From Amphimedon queenslandica (Eukaryota; Porifera; Demospongiae; Haplosclerida; Niphatidae), in NCBI RefSeq assembly GCF_000090795.2, contig NW_003546790.1, forward strand, positions 1-52,281: 52,281 nucleotides of DNA. Reading direction: 5' to 3'. Numbering within the stretch: position 1 is the first letter of the stretch; each line of letters begins with the position of its first letter. The notes below the pieces were generated by a model, which made no database searches, was not told the DNA's origin, and saw nothing but the letters and a program-made list of their open reading frames with translations. A program made the position numbers and the translations under genes. This document shows positions 21,894-33,066 of this stretch, piece after piece.

Positions 21894-23190
21894 TGATGCT
21901 CATATTATTGGCCTGAGAATATAACTCAAACTAATTATATACATTGTAGTAGTAGCATTAGTATAAGAGAGTGTGCATGTGTAATTAGTACACATACATA
22001 CATGTACATACACATACATATTGGGTGCGTATTGCAATGTATATTCAACATTATAGTTACTTTATATTTCAGCAAGAGTGTATAGTTTAATAGTGCCTTA
22101 TGTGTATGTTCGCTTTGTAGTGAAAGTTTAATTTAAAAAATTACTTAATCAAATATTTTTAGATTCGTCTGGAGGAGAGGGAAGGAGGGAGGATGGGCAT
22201 AAAGCAAAGTAGGAGGAGAGTATAAAAACTTAAATTATATTAATCTGCTAACTTATATTATAGGTTATATCATTCACTCTAATATCTATGCTTATATTGT
22301 CTATAAATGACAGTGTTAAGGTTAACTAATACGTTAACTATAAATTATACTAAAGAACAATAATAAACCACACACCAAAACCATAAGTTGTTAAACTACA
22401 CAATGTATGACCATTTAGCAGATTAACCATGGATAATGGTGTAAAAATTGGCCAAAGATTATACCCTCCATTAACTGATTGACAGGAGATGAAAATGAAA
22501 AAGGTGACTGAACAAAACGGCCGATTCCCCGATTTTTGACTTTCCTCTTAGACAAGGTTTAGAGCCACGCTAGTGGCACCAATGGAGTCCTCTGGTCAAG
22601 ATAAGGTCCTTTATAAAGTCTGGTAAGCATAGGAGCTCGTTTTCTCGGTATAGCAAGGCTGCAAAAGTAGTGGCAGCCATATTGTTTTGGGATGAATCCT
22701 ACTTAGTAACACTACTATCTTACTAAGTAACACTACCCCATTACTAATAAAATATCCATCATTAACTCAAAGTTGATACACAACATAAGGACATGTATAT
22801 GCATCAGAAAAATTATAAAAATTGAGAATTCTTGCATAGCAATTTATGTCAAAATTTGACCAATGACCCTGTACTAGAGACTTTGGCCCAATTTTTTAGC
22901 AACTTCAAAAAATTTGTAAAAATTTAATTTTACTTGGATTGAGCTAAAATTTCTATAAGACATGTACATAATGTATATGCATCCAAAAAAATTTTTGAAA
23001 TGAAGATTTCTCTTCTAAAAATGACCTAAGTCCCTGTATTAGGGTTTTTGATCAAATTTTTGAGCAATTTTAAATGGACTAGCAAGAAGCTGAACACTAT
23101 GCCAAAATCCTGTGGAAAACCCTGCATACAGTACATATGTATACATATAATATAAAATTATTATTAATGATTACAATATACTGCACTCAC
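21894..23190. other. Non-coding DNA between the oxidase and receptor exon 8
   Basis: No gene seen. About 22740-23080 holds two reversed, degenerate units of the ~175 bp satellite ('cataaggacatgtatatgcat' cores). Confidence 0.55.
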
Positions 23191-26100
23191 TGATGTTGAT
23201 ATGGTGAAGATAGAGAAAGTGAGTGATATGTTGGTTGAATTTTCGTTAGTTTCCATAAGATCTCTCTTTGATGGAATCCTGTAGGTGTATAGAGTCCTCT
23301 CAGATGATATCGCTCCCAAAGGCTAAAGAATATAACATAAAAATATGTAACTATAAAGATGCTTGCTATTAGCTGAAAACAAAGAGAATGAAAATTCAGT
23401 GAGCAACAACAATCGAAAAGTATATATACATGTACATGTAGGTATAACAATAGGCAATACTGAATACTTTTGAAACAATAAGAAACTGAAAATGACCCTA
23501 AACTATAATAAAAACAATAACAATAAGAACCTAAACAAGCCCTAGACCAAAACTATTTGTTATTAATTACTATAAAAAGAAAATCAATGAAATTATAAAT
23601 TAGTGCATGTAATTTTATTTTCTGAGTTTCGTTATGTTTATGCTCATAAACCATAAAATTGAATGTATAAATTTCTCAGAAAATAAATGCTTGTACCTCA
23701 ATAGCTTTTAATTGAAATCTGCTCAAACATGAAAATGTATAAATATTGGGGGTGATTTTTGAGAAAATTTATTGGGCATTTGAAATATTAATCAATAAAT
23801 CATTGAGATTTATGTAGATGTAGCTTTGAAGCGATGCCATTGAGAGGCAATTTCCTGTTAGCTGAACTGGTTCAATAGCCTCAGTGTTACATAAAATAAA
23901 CATAAAAAAATACAAAACAATCAATTACAATTTACAACAAAAAGAGCATTGTTTCAAATAATAAAAAACAGACACAGCAAAATAAAATTTGTAGCAAAGT
24001 ACATGTAAATGTCTCTGGGGAGCAATTAAAAAAGCTTTTGATCACTTGGCCTCAGCTCGGAAATATTTCAATGCTTGTAGGCGTTGCTGATTTTCCAAAA
24101 GTCCTTCAGTGATTGATTTACCATCCACGCGACGAGCATCAAAAGAAATTTTATAATAGGCAATCACCAGGTCGTACCTACCTCGTGACACTTGAGCAGC
24201 AGCAAAGACTCCATACACAATGTTAACTTTACCACAATTCCATGAGTAGGTACGATGGACTTTGGTCCTAGCTCCACTGCCTAGGGTATTGCGAAGACTT
24301 TGTATAAAGGCGTCATCAAATCCAAAGCTTTTGAGGCCTCTAATAATCTCATCTAGCTTCACACTGTCAATGTTTCTCCACACGTCAACGTCCTCATCTT
24401 TCCTGATATTGTTCATTTTTATCTTTTCAACTTCTTTCCTTTCACGTGAAGTCAAGGCATAGCGCTCTGCTTCTGAATCAACCTTGTGAAAGAATGCTAC
24501 TTTCAGCTCTTGGTTTCTAATTGATACTGCCATTTGTTGTCCAGTTAGTAGGAACAATTACTTCTGAAATGATTGAGTCAAGACGCTACTAATGCGACAC
24601 TTACACTAAGAACAGATTCTATTTTGAGAAGAGCTACTTCTTCACTAGTTATCACAAGTGTATAGAAGAGCTACTTCTTCACTAGTTATCACAAGTGTAT
24701 TGATAATTCAATAAGTAGTCACTATGGGATTATAGCAGATGTACATTGTTACTACATGTATGTACATGTAATTCAAGCTAGCTACTATGTAAAATGGGAG
24801 GTGGTTTGAACTAATTTAAATTGTTATACCGTATTTCCTTAAATAAAAGCCCGGGCATCTATTTCCTAAAATGGTATTTGGATCTCGAAAAAATATATAA
24901 AAAATAAAAAACCTTGGCCCAGAGCCGGATTCGAACACGTAACCTCATGTTTTTGACAACTGGAACTTCAGGCATCATCCACTAGATTACTGAGTCACAC
25001 CTGGGCTACTCTTGCGTATTTACAGTTGAATTCTATTGCTATACCCCGGCATTTATTCGAATGCGGCTTCTATTTAAGGATATATGGTACATCCCAGGCA
25101 CATTTAAATTGCTATAAAATTGTAGAAACCTAAAACACCATAAGCCATACATGTGTACATGTACATAGCAAAATGGGATTTTGAATAATAATCAATTCTT
25201 TCAGTCATCACTTTATACAGTAATCCACAATTTTTCATGAAGATTTTACTGTATTTGATGTACATACATGTACATGTAAGTAAAGTGCCCCAAAGAGGTG
25301 TAGTTGCTGGATTTACATGTAAGTAGCATAACCAGTGTACTTGATGGGCCCTAACACTGAAAGCCAAACCCTTTACAAAGGAAATAGACTCTTATGTACT
25401 GTATGTCATATGTTAGTTAGGGAATTCAGGTACATGTGAATGTTGTGCACTAGATCATTAATTGTATATCAATAGCTCACTTCATTCTCCAATGGTGCAT
25501 CAACCTGCCACACGGCCTCTCTTGTATTGTTAAACCTATCGAGTGCTGAAAGACGAAACAACACTCCCTCATTATAACTGTAACTATCATAATCCTCCTA
25601 ATAAGGGGAAAACGTAATTAATAAATAAATTAATGGTAAAAAGATACATGCATATACATGTTAAAAAAAGGGAGACAATTATATACAAAGTACCTCAGTT
25701 TCTGCTGTCATTTGAAAGGCATCAGTTGATAATGCACTGGTATTGTCACTTGAATCAGAAAGACCAATCCTGTTATCACTATAATATAGTACAAATAACA
25801 TTAAATTATATGTCACTACATGTACGCTATGAGTTACATGTAGTCATGTACATGTACATGTAGACTTTTTTATGGACAGATAACAGTTATTTACATGCAT
25901 AATTAAGAATTTCAAGCATACTAGAACATTATGGAGCCCTCCCCTCTACCCACATCCAGATGTACATGTACAAATAAATAGACTTTGCCAAATTACCATA
26001 TAGCTTGAAATTTTCGTGGGTCAATATTTTCATGGGTCAATATTTTCATGGTTTGCTCCTAGTGAGGTAATTCGTGGTTTAATTTTTGTGGTTGACAGTT

Positions 26101-29100
26101 TACATAGCCTGTAAGGGGATGGCACTTCAATGATTTCCTGGGTTTAAATATCGTGGGAAGACCCTCAGCCACGAAATTTACATTCCACAAAAATTTCAAG
26201 CTATATGGTATACTGAAGGCCACAAAAATAGAAACTTCTTTATGTACATGTACATGCAGTTACATTATACCAGTTGTTTACATGTAAATACTGTATTTTA
26301 CCGTATAAATGCCCGGTCCAAATAATATATTCTAGCTATAGATACGCATATTTGTACCAAAAATAATGCTCCACTGTTTAGATAGCTCCAAAGTGCTTAA
26401 TACCGTATAGTGGTTTTTTTTGAGGATAACAAATTTCGCGAATTACGCGGATTTTTCATGATTCGCGAAATTAAATTCCTTGAAAATCATTTTAATACGG
26501 TACAAGATGGCAGATTAGTGGAAATTCGAGAAAATTAATTCCGCAAACTTCCGGATATGGGTCATTCGCGAAATTTATTATCCTCGAAAAAGTCCGCTAT
26601 ACGGTAGTTAGAGCCTGGTCTAACTTGCCTGGAGTTGGAGGTTTGATCCCGCTCAAAGTATCTTTTTTATTTTTTTAATAAAATTTTTTGGCTGCTAAGA
26701 AATAAATGCCAGGGCGTTTAATCAGTAAAATACAGTACATGTACAGCTTGCCGTACTAATAAATGATCAGAAAATGTAAATTATTAGCACTTAAGTACAT
26801 TTGTATTAACAAAATTTTAAACACATTTTAATAAATTCAATCATTCATACTAAGACATAATTTTAAATAATGATTAATTACCGGAAGTAAAATGGTGTTC
26901 TAACACCTTGATATGGTACGAATATTGGAGTGTCTGTACTGACATCATCTCCATACCACCTGCAGTAGGACATGTCACTAGCATATATTGCTGAACCAGC
27001 TTCACCAGCAGTATTAGAGATGAAATTAACAGTAGTATTCTATGCATGGAGAGTGTACGGAGAAGCAAAAAAAAGAAAGAGAAAAAAGAGACAAGCACAT
27101 GTACACGAAGGTAAAAAGTAAAAAAATATGCATAGACATAGCATCATTAAAGAAGAGTGGAACATGGAAATGAAAAAGAAAGAATTAAAAATAGATCAAA
27201 AGAATCAAAATAGCAAAAATAAGATAGTGCCAAATTTATTTAATTAAAAATTACTTAACAGGGAAAACATAAAAGGACAAAACATACATTAAGAATGAGC
27301 CCACAATTTTAGGATCAGGGTTACTTAAATTGACCCAAATCACCCAATACATTAACAATGGGAACTTAAATGTATTTAGTAAATACAATATGCTATAATA
27401 TACATGTGTACATGCACATACCCAGTCACGTGGACGTAGGTCCATTATTGACTGATACTGAATGAAGCACCCACGGTTGAGGATACCAAAGATAAAGTCA
27501 GTCCTGACATACTCCACGTACAATCCTCCTCCATTTCTCAAAGCAAAATTCTCATAGAAAGTCAAATTGGAGTCTTCGTATAGTTTTAACTAAAAGAAAT
27601 AGAAAAAAATTATAGCTGTCCAGTAATAATTTTAAAATTTAATTTGCTACTGTACACTGATGTTTGTCAAAATGACTTAAATTTTTAGATCCAAGCCAGA
27701 TGCATATGCTGGGCTGATTTTTGAGCAACTTAAAAAAATTCATAAAAAATCCAAATTTCATCAGAATCATCTCAAAGTTGATTCACAGCATAAGGACATG
27801 CATATGTATAAGAAAAAAATATGAAAATTTCTCTCCTAGACATTTTTGACAATATTGGGCCTGACCAAAGGCTTGGCCCAATTTCTGAGCAACTTTAAAA
27901 AATTCATAAAAAAATCCAAATTTGATTAAAAATACTTTACAGCATAAAGACATGTATTTGTGACAGAAAAAAATTTAAATGTAGATAGACAAAAATTGGC
28001 CAAAAACTAAAGGCTATATTGTTCACAGGAAAGGCCATAAATCAACTACAGTGTGGGCTCTGGCCTTTGGTACTGTAGCTTGATGTGTGTGTAATAATTT
28101 CTAACATCACAATAGCAACATTTAAAACTTACCAGACATCTCCCATAAAGAGCCAGTGCTCCTCCACTGGTTGCAAAATTATGATGAAAGACCAACTCAT
28201 TTTGAACATTGATCTGAGACTCAATAACTGAAAGACCACCACCAAAGTTATTATTAAAGACGTTTGTGCCAAGAAAGCTAACGTCGACCCTAAATCCTGA
28301 GACTGCTGCTGTTTTCTGATTTGTGTTCAGAGCTGTATTGTTCTGAAATAAACTAAAAAAATCAAAATAAAATTTAACATACATAATTCTACTACAATAT
28401 ACATGTACATGTAGCTAAAATAAATGTATAAAACCTACAAGTAAAGTAAACTACTGACATTTATGCACTCATAATGGTTAAGATTTATGTCACTTATTTC
28501 ATTGAAAGCAAATCTATAATTATGTATAGTCACTGCTAATTCATAATTATGCATTATGGTAAAGTTTAGTTGCTTACGAAACAAATCAAGAAAAAAGTAA
28601 CAATTAACATATACTGGGTGGAATGATACATGTATTTGTCAGATTCACCAAAAATATTTATTGGCAACTGTAATTGAGCATGCTCAAAATGACAAGGTTT
28701 TATACATGTATTGGCAATCTCTTCCAAAATTAATTCCATAGCTACATGTACCAATACAGGTATCCAAGTTTCATTAAACTGCGACAATTTACACATACAT
28801 GTACATGTACATGTATGTATAATACACAAAATTATGTTACATGTAATGCAAAAATTTTCTTACCAGTCCTGAATGGCCAAAGGGAGTGGAAATGAGCTAA
28901 TTGGAGTCACAGAGAAGACACTAAGAGCAGAGCCATCTTGTTGGGCAAAATTATGAATAAACTTACAGCCTCTAAACACCAGATGCTCACTAAACTCATG
29001 ACTGACAGAGTTTACTGATGTCAGTAGGACAAGAGCACCACCTGCTCCTGCTCTGTTATCCATAAACAATGAGTCAATTATAATAAACGAATTGGAGACA

Positions 29101-30512
29101 GAGTCTTGGAAGTAATCGATACTGATAGCACCTCCTGTGCATGAATCAGACGTGCAGTTATTATCAATAAAGTTACTATTGATTATCGTTATTTCATTTT
29201 GGCTGCTTCTCTCTGCAGCCGAGAATTGAAAAGCCCCTCCATTCACTTGAGCAGAGTTGGCAGTGAAGTTGCTATTCTCAATACAAATCTCTGCATTCGA
29301 CGTACCGACTAGCCTAACATACATTGCCCCTCCATGACCATGCTGGAGGAGAGTATTAGGAATATTAGTGTCATTATTATGAACACCACTAACTGAATTC
29401 CTATTAAAAGTACTGCCAGATACCAACAGCTTAAATGGTTGATCGTCAGCATATAGAGAGATGGCACCAGCTGTTGGGCCAGTATTAAAGAAGAAGGAAT
29501 CTGAGAGGGTTCGCTGGAGATAGCACTGAGATGTATGGTTGTCGAAAATTAGTGTATCGTCAAGATGAACGTTTTCTATGAAATTACACTCACGGAAAGC
29601 AACAGAATCAACTTGTTGGAGATGGACGGCACTCATTGGGTTATTCCTATGATAAAAATAAGACAATTTTTTTGAACACACATACATGTACACAAGAATA
29701 ACTGAACAAGGTCAGGCAGTAGAATGGGTAAAATGACGGTGACAAAGAGCCTATAGTCATTGCACATTTCTTTTTCCAAATTCTTTGCAATATTATGTAC
29801 ATGCATGTATATATGCAGTTTAAGACTATGAAAAATAAACAGCTTTCATAATAATATAAAATAATAACAATTGTCTAGTGTTTTATGCAGCTACACACGC
29901 TATAGGTCTAAGCATGTAAAAAATTATTTGTGATTTATAAAACTGAAGTTTCAATCTCAACTGAGCAAAATAATTTTGACCCAAAACTTACTGAAAAGTG
30001 CAGCGGCTGAATATGACATGGTCGGACCACTTCACATGCACCATCGGAACACCTTCGTGACAGTTTTGAAATGTAATATCAGAGAAAGAGATGTAGGAGC
30101 TGTCACTGATGAAAATATTACCGAGAGAGCAATTGTCAAATATTGGGTCTCTCCCACACTCGAGGATGGTTCCCTCTACCCCAATGAAGGAGATGAAGCT
30201 GGAATTAATGATAGTTAGGCCCTCGTTTAGCCTATGAATGCCACTACCAAGGACTACGGTAATGTTGTCGACCGGGAAAATAGATTGTGGATCACCGTAG
30301 AGAGCGTAGCGAGGGCTGGAGCAGGGATTACCACGGCAGAGACATGGAGGGGAATCAGTCGAGTTCTCGTGGAGGGATACGAAACGGACTACGGACGTGT
30401 CTAAGAGATCAATGTGGAAGTCTTCAAACTCTTTATTAAGATCCTGGCAGGAGTCTTTAAGAGAGAGACAAGAGGAGGCTAGGAGAGCAGAGAGAAAAAG
30501 AGCTAGCAACAT
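23191..30512 (-). CDS. Beta-helix repeat surface receptor, N-terminal eight exons
   Basis: Exons in transcription order: 30512-29992, 29646-28864, 28352-28133, 27589-27422, 27039-26882, 25778-25694, 25597-25481, 23322-23191. Phases chain throughout, giving 728 residues open at the end. A signal peptide (MLLALFLSALLASSCLSL) is followed by beta-helix-like strands typical of pectin-lyase-fold repeats: GLTIINSSFISFIG, FISDSSYISFSDITFQNC, NSNFIDNNC..GGAISI, RAGAGGALVLL, FNNNFGGGLSVI, TSGGALALYG. Exons 5-8 form a mixed region before the Cys-rich part. It has the same exon plan as the plus-strand receptor starting at 30607. No stop or membrane anchor follows exon 8 up to the oxidase; the fitting continuation is at 4289-5939. 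Introns carry many MITEs. Likely a large extracellular recognition protein. Confidence 0.8.
24042..24557 (-). CDS. Small intronless gene of unknown function, nested in a receptor intron
   Basis: 171 codons (163 if the second Met at 24531-24533 starts the protein, MAVSIRNQELKV). I do not recognise the family. The N-terminal half is charged and probably helical (SREREKEV-like run, then KLDEIIRGLKSFGFDDAFIQ). The C-terminal half looks like beta strands (TYSWNCGKVNIVYGVFAA, GRYDLVIAYYKISFDARRV) and ends in a short helix. No signal peptide or membrane segment. G+C content is clearly higher than in the surrounding intron, which supports real coding. It lies between exons 7 and 8 of the minus-strand receptor, on the same strand, and is preceded by a duplicated 37 bp sequence. 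Confidence 0.6.
   Translation of the reverse strand: MFLLTGQQMAVSIRNQELKVAFFHKVDSEAERYALTSRERKEVEKIKMNNIRKDEDVDVWRNIDSVKLDEIIRGLKSFGFDDAFIQSLRNTLGSGARTKVHRTYSWNCGKVNIVYGVFAAAQVSRGRYDLVIAYYKISFDARRVDGKSITEGLLENQQRLQALKYFRAEAK
24627..24700. repeat. Tandem 37 bp duplication
   Basis: Two perfect or near-perfect adjacent copies starting AGAAGAGCTACTTCTTCACT, just upstream of the nested small gene. Confidence 0.85.
24827..25089. mobile_element. MITE with tRNA-like core, copy 1
   Basis: 263 bp with ~25 bp inverted ends: left TACCGTATTTCCTTAAATAA, right TTATTTAAGG-type sequence ending ATATATGGTA. The core at 24916-25007 (minus) looks tRNA-derived: acceptor-like arms GCCCAGG and TCTGGGC can pair 7/7 (one G-U), an A-box-like TGACTCAGTAATCTAGTGG and a B-box-like TGTTCGAATCC are present. 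The T stem does not pair well. Confidence 0.75.
25994..26210. mobile_element. MITE, TACCATATAGC termini
   Basis: Left TACCATATAGCTTGAAATTT, right AAATTTCAAGCTATATGGTA, a perfect 20 bp inverted pair; interior 'cgtgggtcaatattttcatgg' words. Confidence 0.85.
26289..26737. mobile_element. MITE with tRNA-like core, copy 2, split by another MITE
   Basis: Outer ends TACTGTATTTTACCG and, at the right, CAGTAAAATACAGTA. The core flanks the nested element: GATAGCTCCAAAGTGCTTAA on the left and, on the right, GTTAGAGCC..GGTTTGATCCCGC (B-box-like). 'aaataaatgcc' and 'cgtttaatc' near the right end match copies 1 and 3. Confidence 0.75.
26401..26606. mobile_element. MITE nested inside the tRNA-like MITE
   Basis: Left TACCGTATAGTGGTTTTTTT, right AAAAGTCCGCTATACGGTA; 206 bp, interior 'aatttcgcgaatt' words. 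It interrupts the tRNA-like core of the outer element, so it inserted later. Confidence 0.85.
27640..28010 (-). repeat. Reversed satellite-like monomers
   Basis: Two degenerate reversed units ('cacagcataaggacatgcatatg' and 'acagcataaagacatgtatt') in the intron between receptor exons 28133-28352 and 27422-27589. Confidence 0.6.
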
Positions 30513-30606
30513 TGTCGATAAATGTGATCCTGCTCGTCCTGGAGTCTAATTGACTGGTGGGTGGTGCTCAAGCCGTCAGCAAAGTTAGTTCAGGTCAAGT
30601 GAAAAT
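30513..30606. promoter_or_regulatory. Shared 94 bp region between two divergent receptor genes
   Basis: Only 94 bases separate the two start codons (30512 minus, 30607 plus). The stretch is richer in G+C than the flanking introns and shows no TATA box. Both genes must start transcription here or inside the opposite gene, so a bidirectional promoter is likely. No specific factor site is claimed. Confidence 0.6.
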
Positions 30607-33026
30607 ATGGTTGCCTTCTGCTTGTGTCTTTGTCTTATGCTCGTCCCTACAGTGATCTCTACTAACTATAATCTTCGTCCTGGGTCTAGTAGTGAATCAT
30701 GTACTATTCTGAACGAGCCTGTACTAAACTGCAGTGACATCAGCACGTTACTCCTCTCAATACAAAGTCTTGAGCCAGTGACTGTCACCCTCTCTCCTGG
30801 AGAATACACTCTACTGGAGGAGAACTTCACCCTGGACTATTCTCTGAGTATTATTTCTCTTGAAAGAGATGCTGTTATATCCTGTAGGCCTGATATAGAC
30901 TCTTCTCCAGCCAATATATCACAAATAACCTTCTCCAATGTCAGCCATGTCTCCTTTAGTGGTGTCACTTTTAGAGGCTGTTACTCACTGAGAATGGATG
31001 AGGTGGACAACGTTACAATTAATGACTGCATTTTTAGGTAAAATTAATTTATATGTAGATCTACATGTACATCAATAATGATACCTTTTCATGGTGGGGG
31101 GGAATTGTTATTGCTAATTTTAGTGTTTTCATTAATTTTACACATTATTGATGTTTTAAGAAGTTACGACTCACTAATTTTCCTGGAACTATTTTAGTAC
31201 TTGGTACCTACTAATTTATTCAATGTTATCAATTCATGTTAATTATAAGTGTATGATTAATTTTGGTAACTGCAACATGTCAAAATTACCATTAACCATT
31301 TCGTGTTTATTTTTCTCTCTAGAGATTTCCTATCTCCTTCAGTTGACATTAAAAACTCACTAACAATTACCATACTCAACACGTCCTTCATCAACAACTC
31401 GGTAACTACTAACAACCAAAGATTCAGAGCAGATGCTGCCGGTCTCTCTCTCTCCTATTTCTTCTCGTCTTACCCACAAATTCCTCGAGTTTTCGTAAAT
31501 GTCACAAACTGTACTTTTAAGAACAACAGAGGGGAAGTACCCTCTCAGTTACTTAGCCAACAGATCAGCCAAGTTCTTAATCAGCAGTATTACCCAGCAA
31601 GAGGAGGAGCACTGGGTATAATAATAACTGAGAGATACGTAAATGTCACTGGTATTTTCGAAGACATACACTTTCTTAATAATTACGCCGAATCGTTTGG
31701 TGGGGCAGTTTATATTGGACTGGATGGTAGGGAAGTTGCTCACTCATTGAAGTTTAGGAGATGCAAATTTATCCATAATGTATGTGATGGAGGGGCTGGT
31801 GCATTTCTTATTGCCTATCTTAAGATTAGACACGATGAGCAACTGAGTGTGACTGTAATAGAAGACAGCGAGTTTATTAATAATACTGCACATACTGGAG
31901 GAGGGATCCTATCGTTACAGACTCGATTAAATGGTAGTCATGATTACCTTGTCGTTCGAAGATCAGCTTTTACTGGTAATAAAGGAGAGCAAGGAGCCGC
32001 CATAGCATTTGCTTCTTTATTCAACGTACAGACACAAGATACTATCATACCATCTATAGTAGAGAATTGGTAAGTACATGTATGTATGTATAGTACAAGG
32101 GAATTTGGCATGAGTGTTATCATTGAAGTTACTATTGTTATTGTAATATTATACTAGAATATTGTATTAAAGGGCTGTCTTTCCTTATCTGCCCGTAATG
32201 CTATGAAAAGGTTTAATATTTCTCTCAACAACTAATGCTCTCATCTTATACATGTACATGTTTCTAAACGTACATGTACTTGTACGAAATTATGTTATGC
32301 GTGCGTGCATGTACATGTGCATGTACGTCTATATCTACATATGGGTGTGTGATATGTTTGCTAATTGATGTACCATACTGTATATCTTTCTATATGAGTA
32401 ATGCTTTTAAAATTAGTCATGTATTTCCACATACACTAGTTTCTAATTGAGTACTTGTACATGTACCTGTACATACATGTACATGTGCATGTACATATAC
32501 GTGTGTGTGGGTATGTGTAAGTGGAGTTACTAATTGATGTACTCTTATTAGTTTAAGTTTGTATTACAATGAAAGTGTTCTGTGTATACATAATAACTCA
32601 AATAATTCACTCAATTATGTATTGTAGTAATTTCACTGCTCATGATTCAAATGGTGGGACACTCATTGCTGGTTTCACTCACATTGCTCTACAAGGAGCT
32701 AATGACTTCATAGATAACAGAGGACCAACATTAAGAGTAAGATTGATTGACATTATAGTTGTGTATTTATGCATCTATACTTGTACAGTAATCGTTTTAT
32801 GTACACCTAAACACTTCATCTCACCATCCTTTATGTATTAAAAATTATACATGTAACAATGTCTGTGCCATCCACTTAACGATCAAAGTGAAACTTGCTA
32901 ATTTAAAATTAAGTAGTAGTAGAATTAACACTAGAAAAACTACATGTACATGATTACATCAAAAGTTACGTAAGTCCATGAACATACATGTAATTACATG
33001 TGTTCTTTTTATTTCATCTCTCTCCC

Positions 33027-33066
<40 letters not shown>

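Noticed and set aside
24916..25007. A functional tRNA gene
   Set aside because: The acceptor arms pair, but the T stem fails and the block is enclosed in a MITE; better called tRNA-like.
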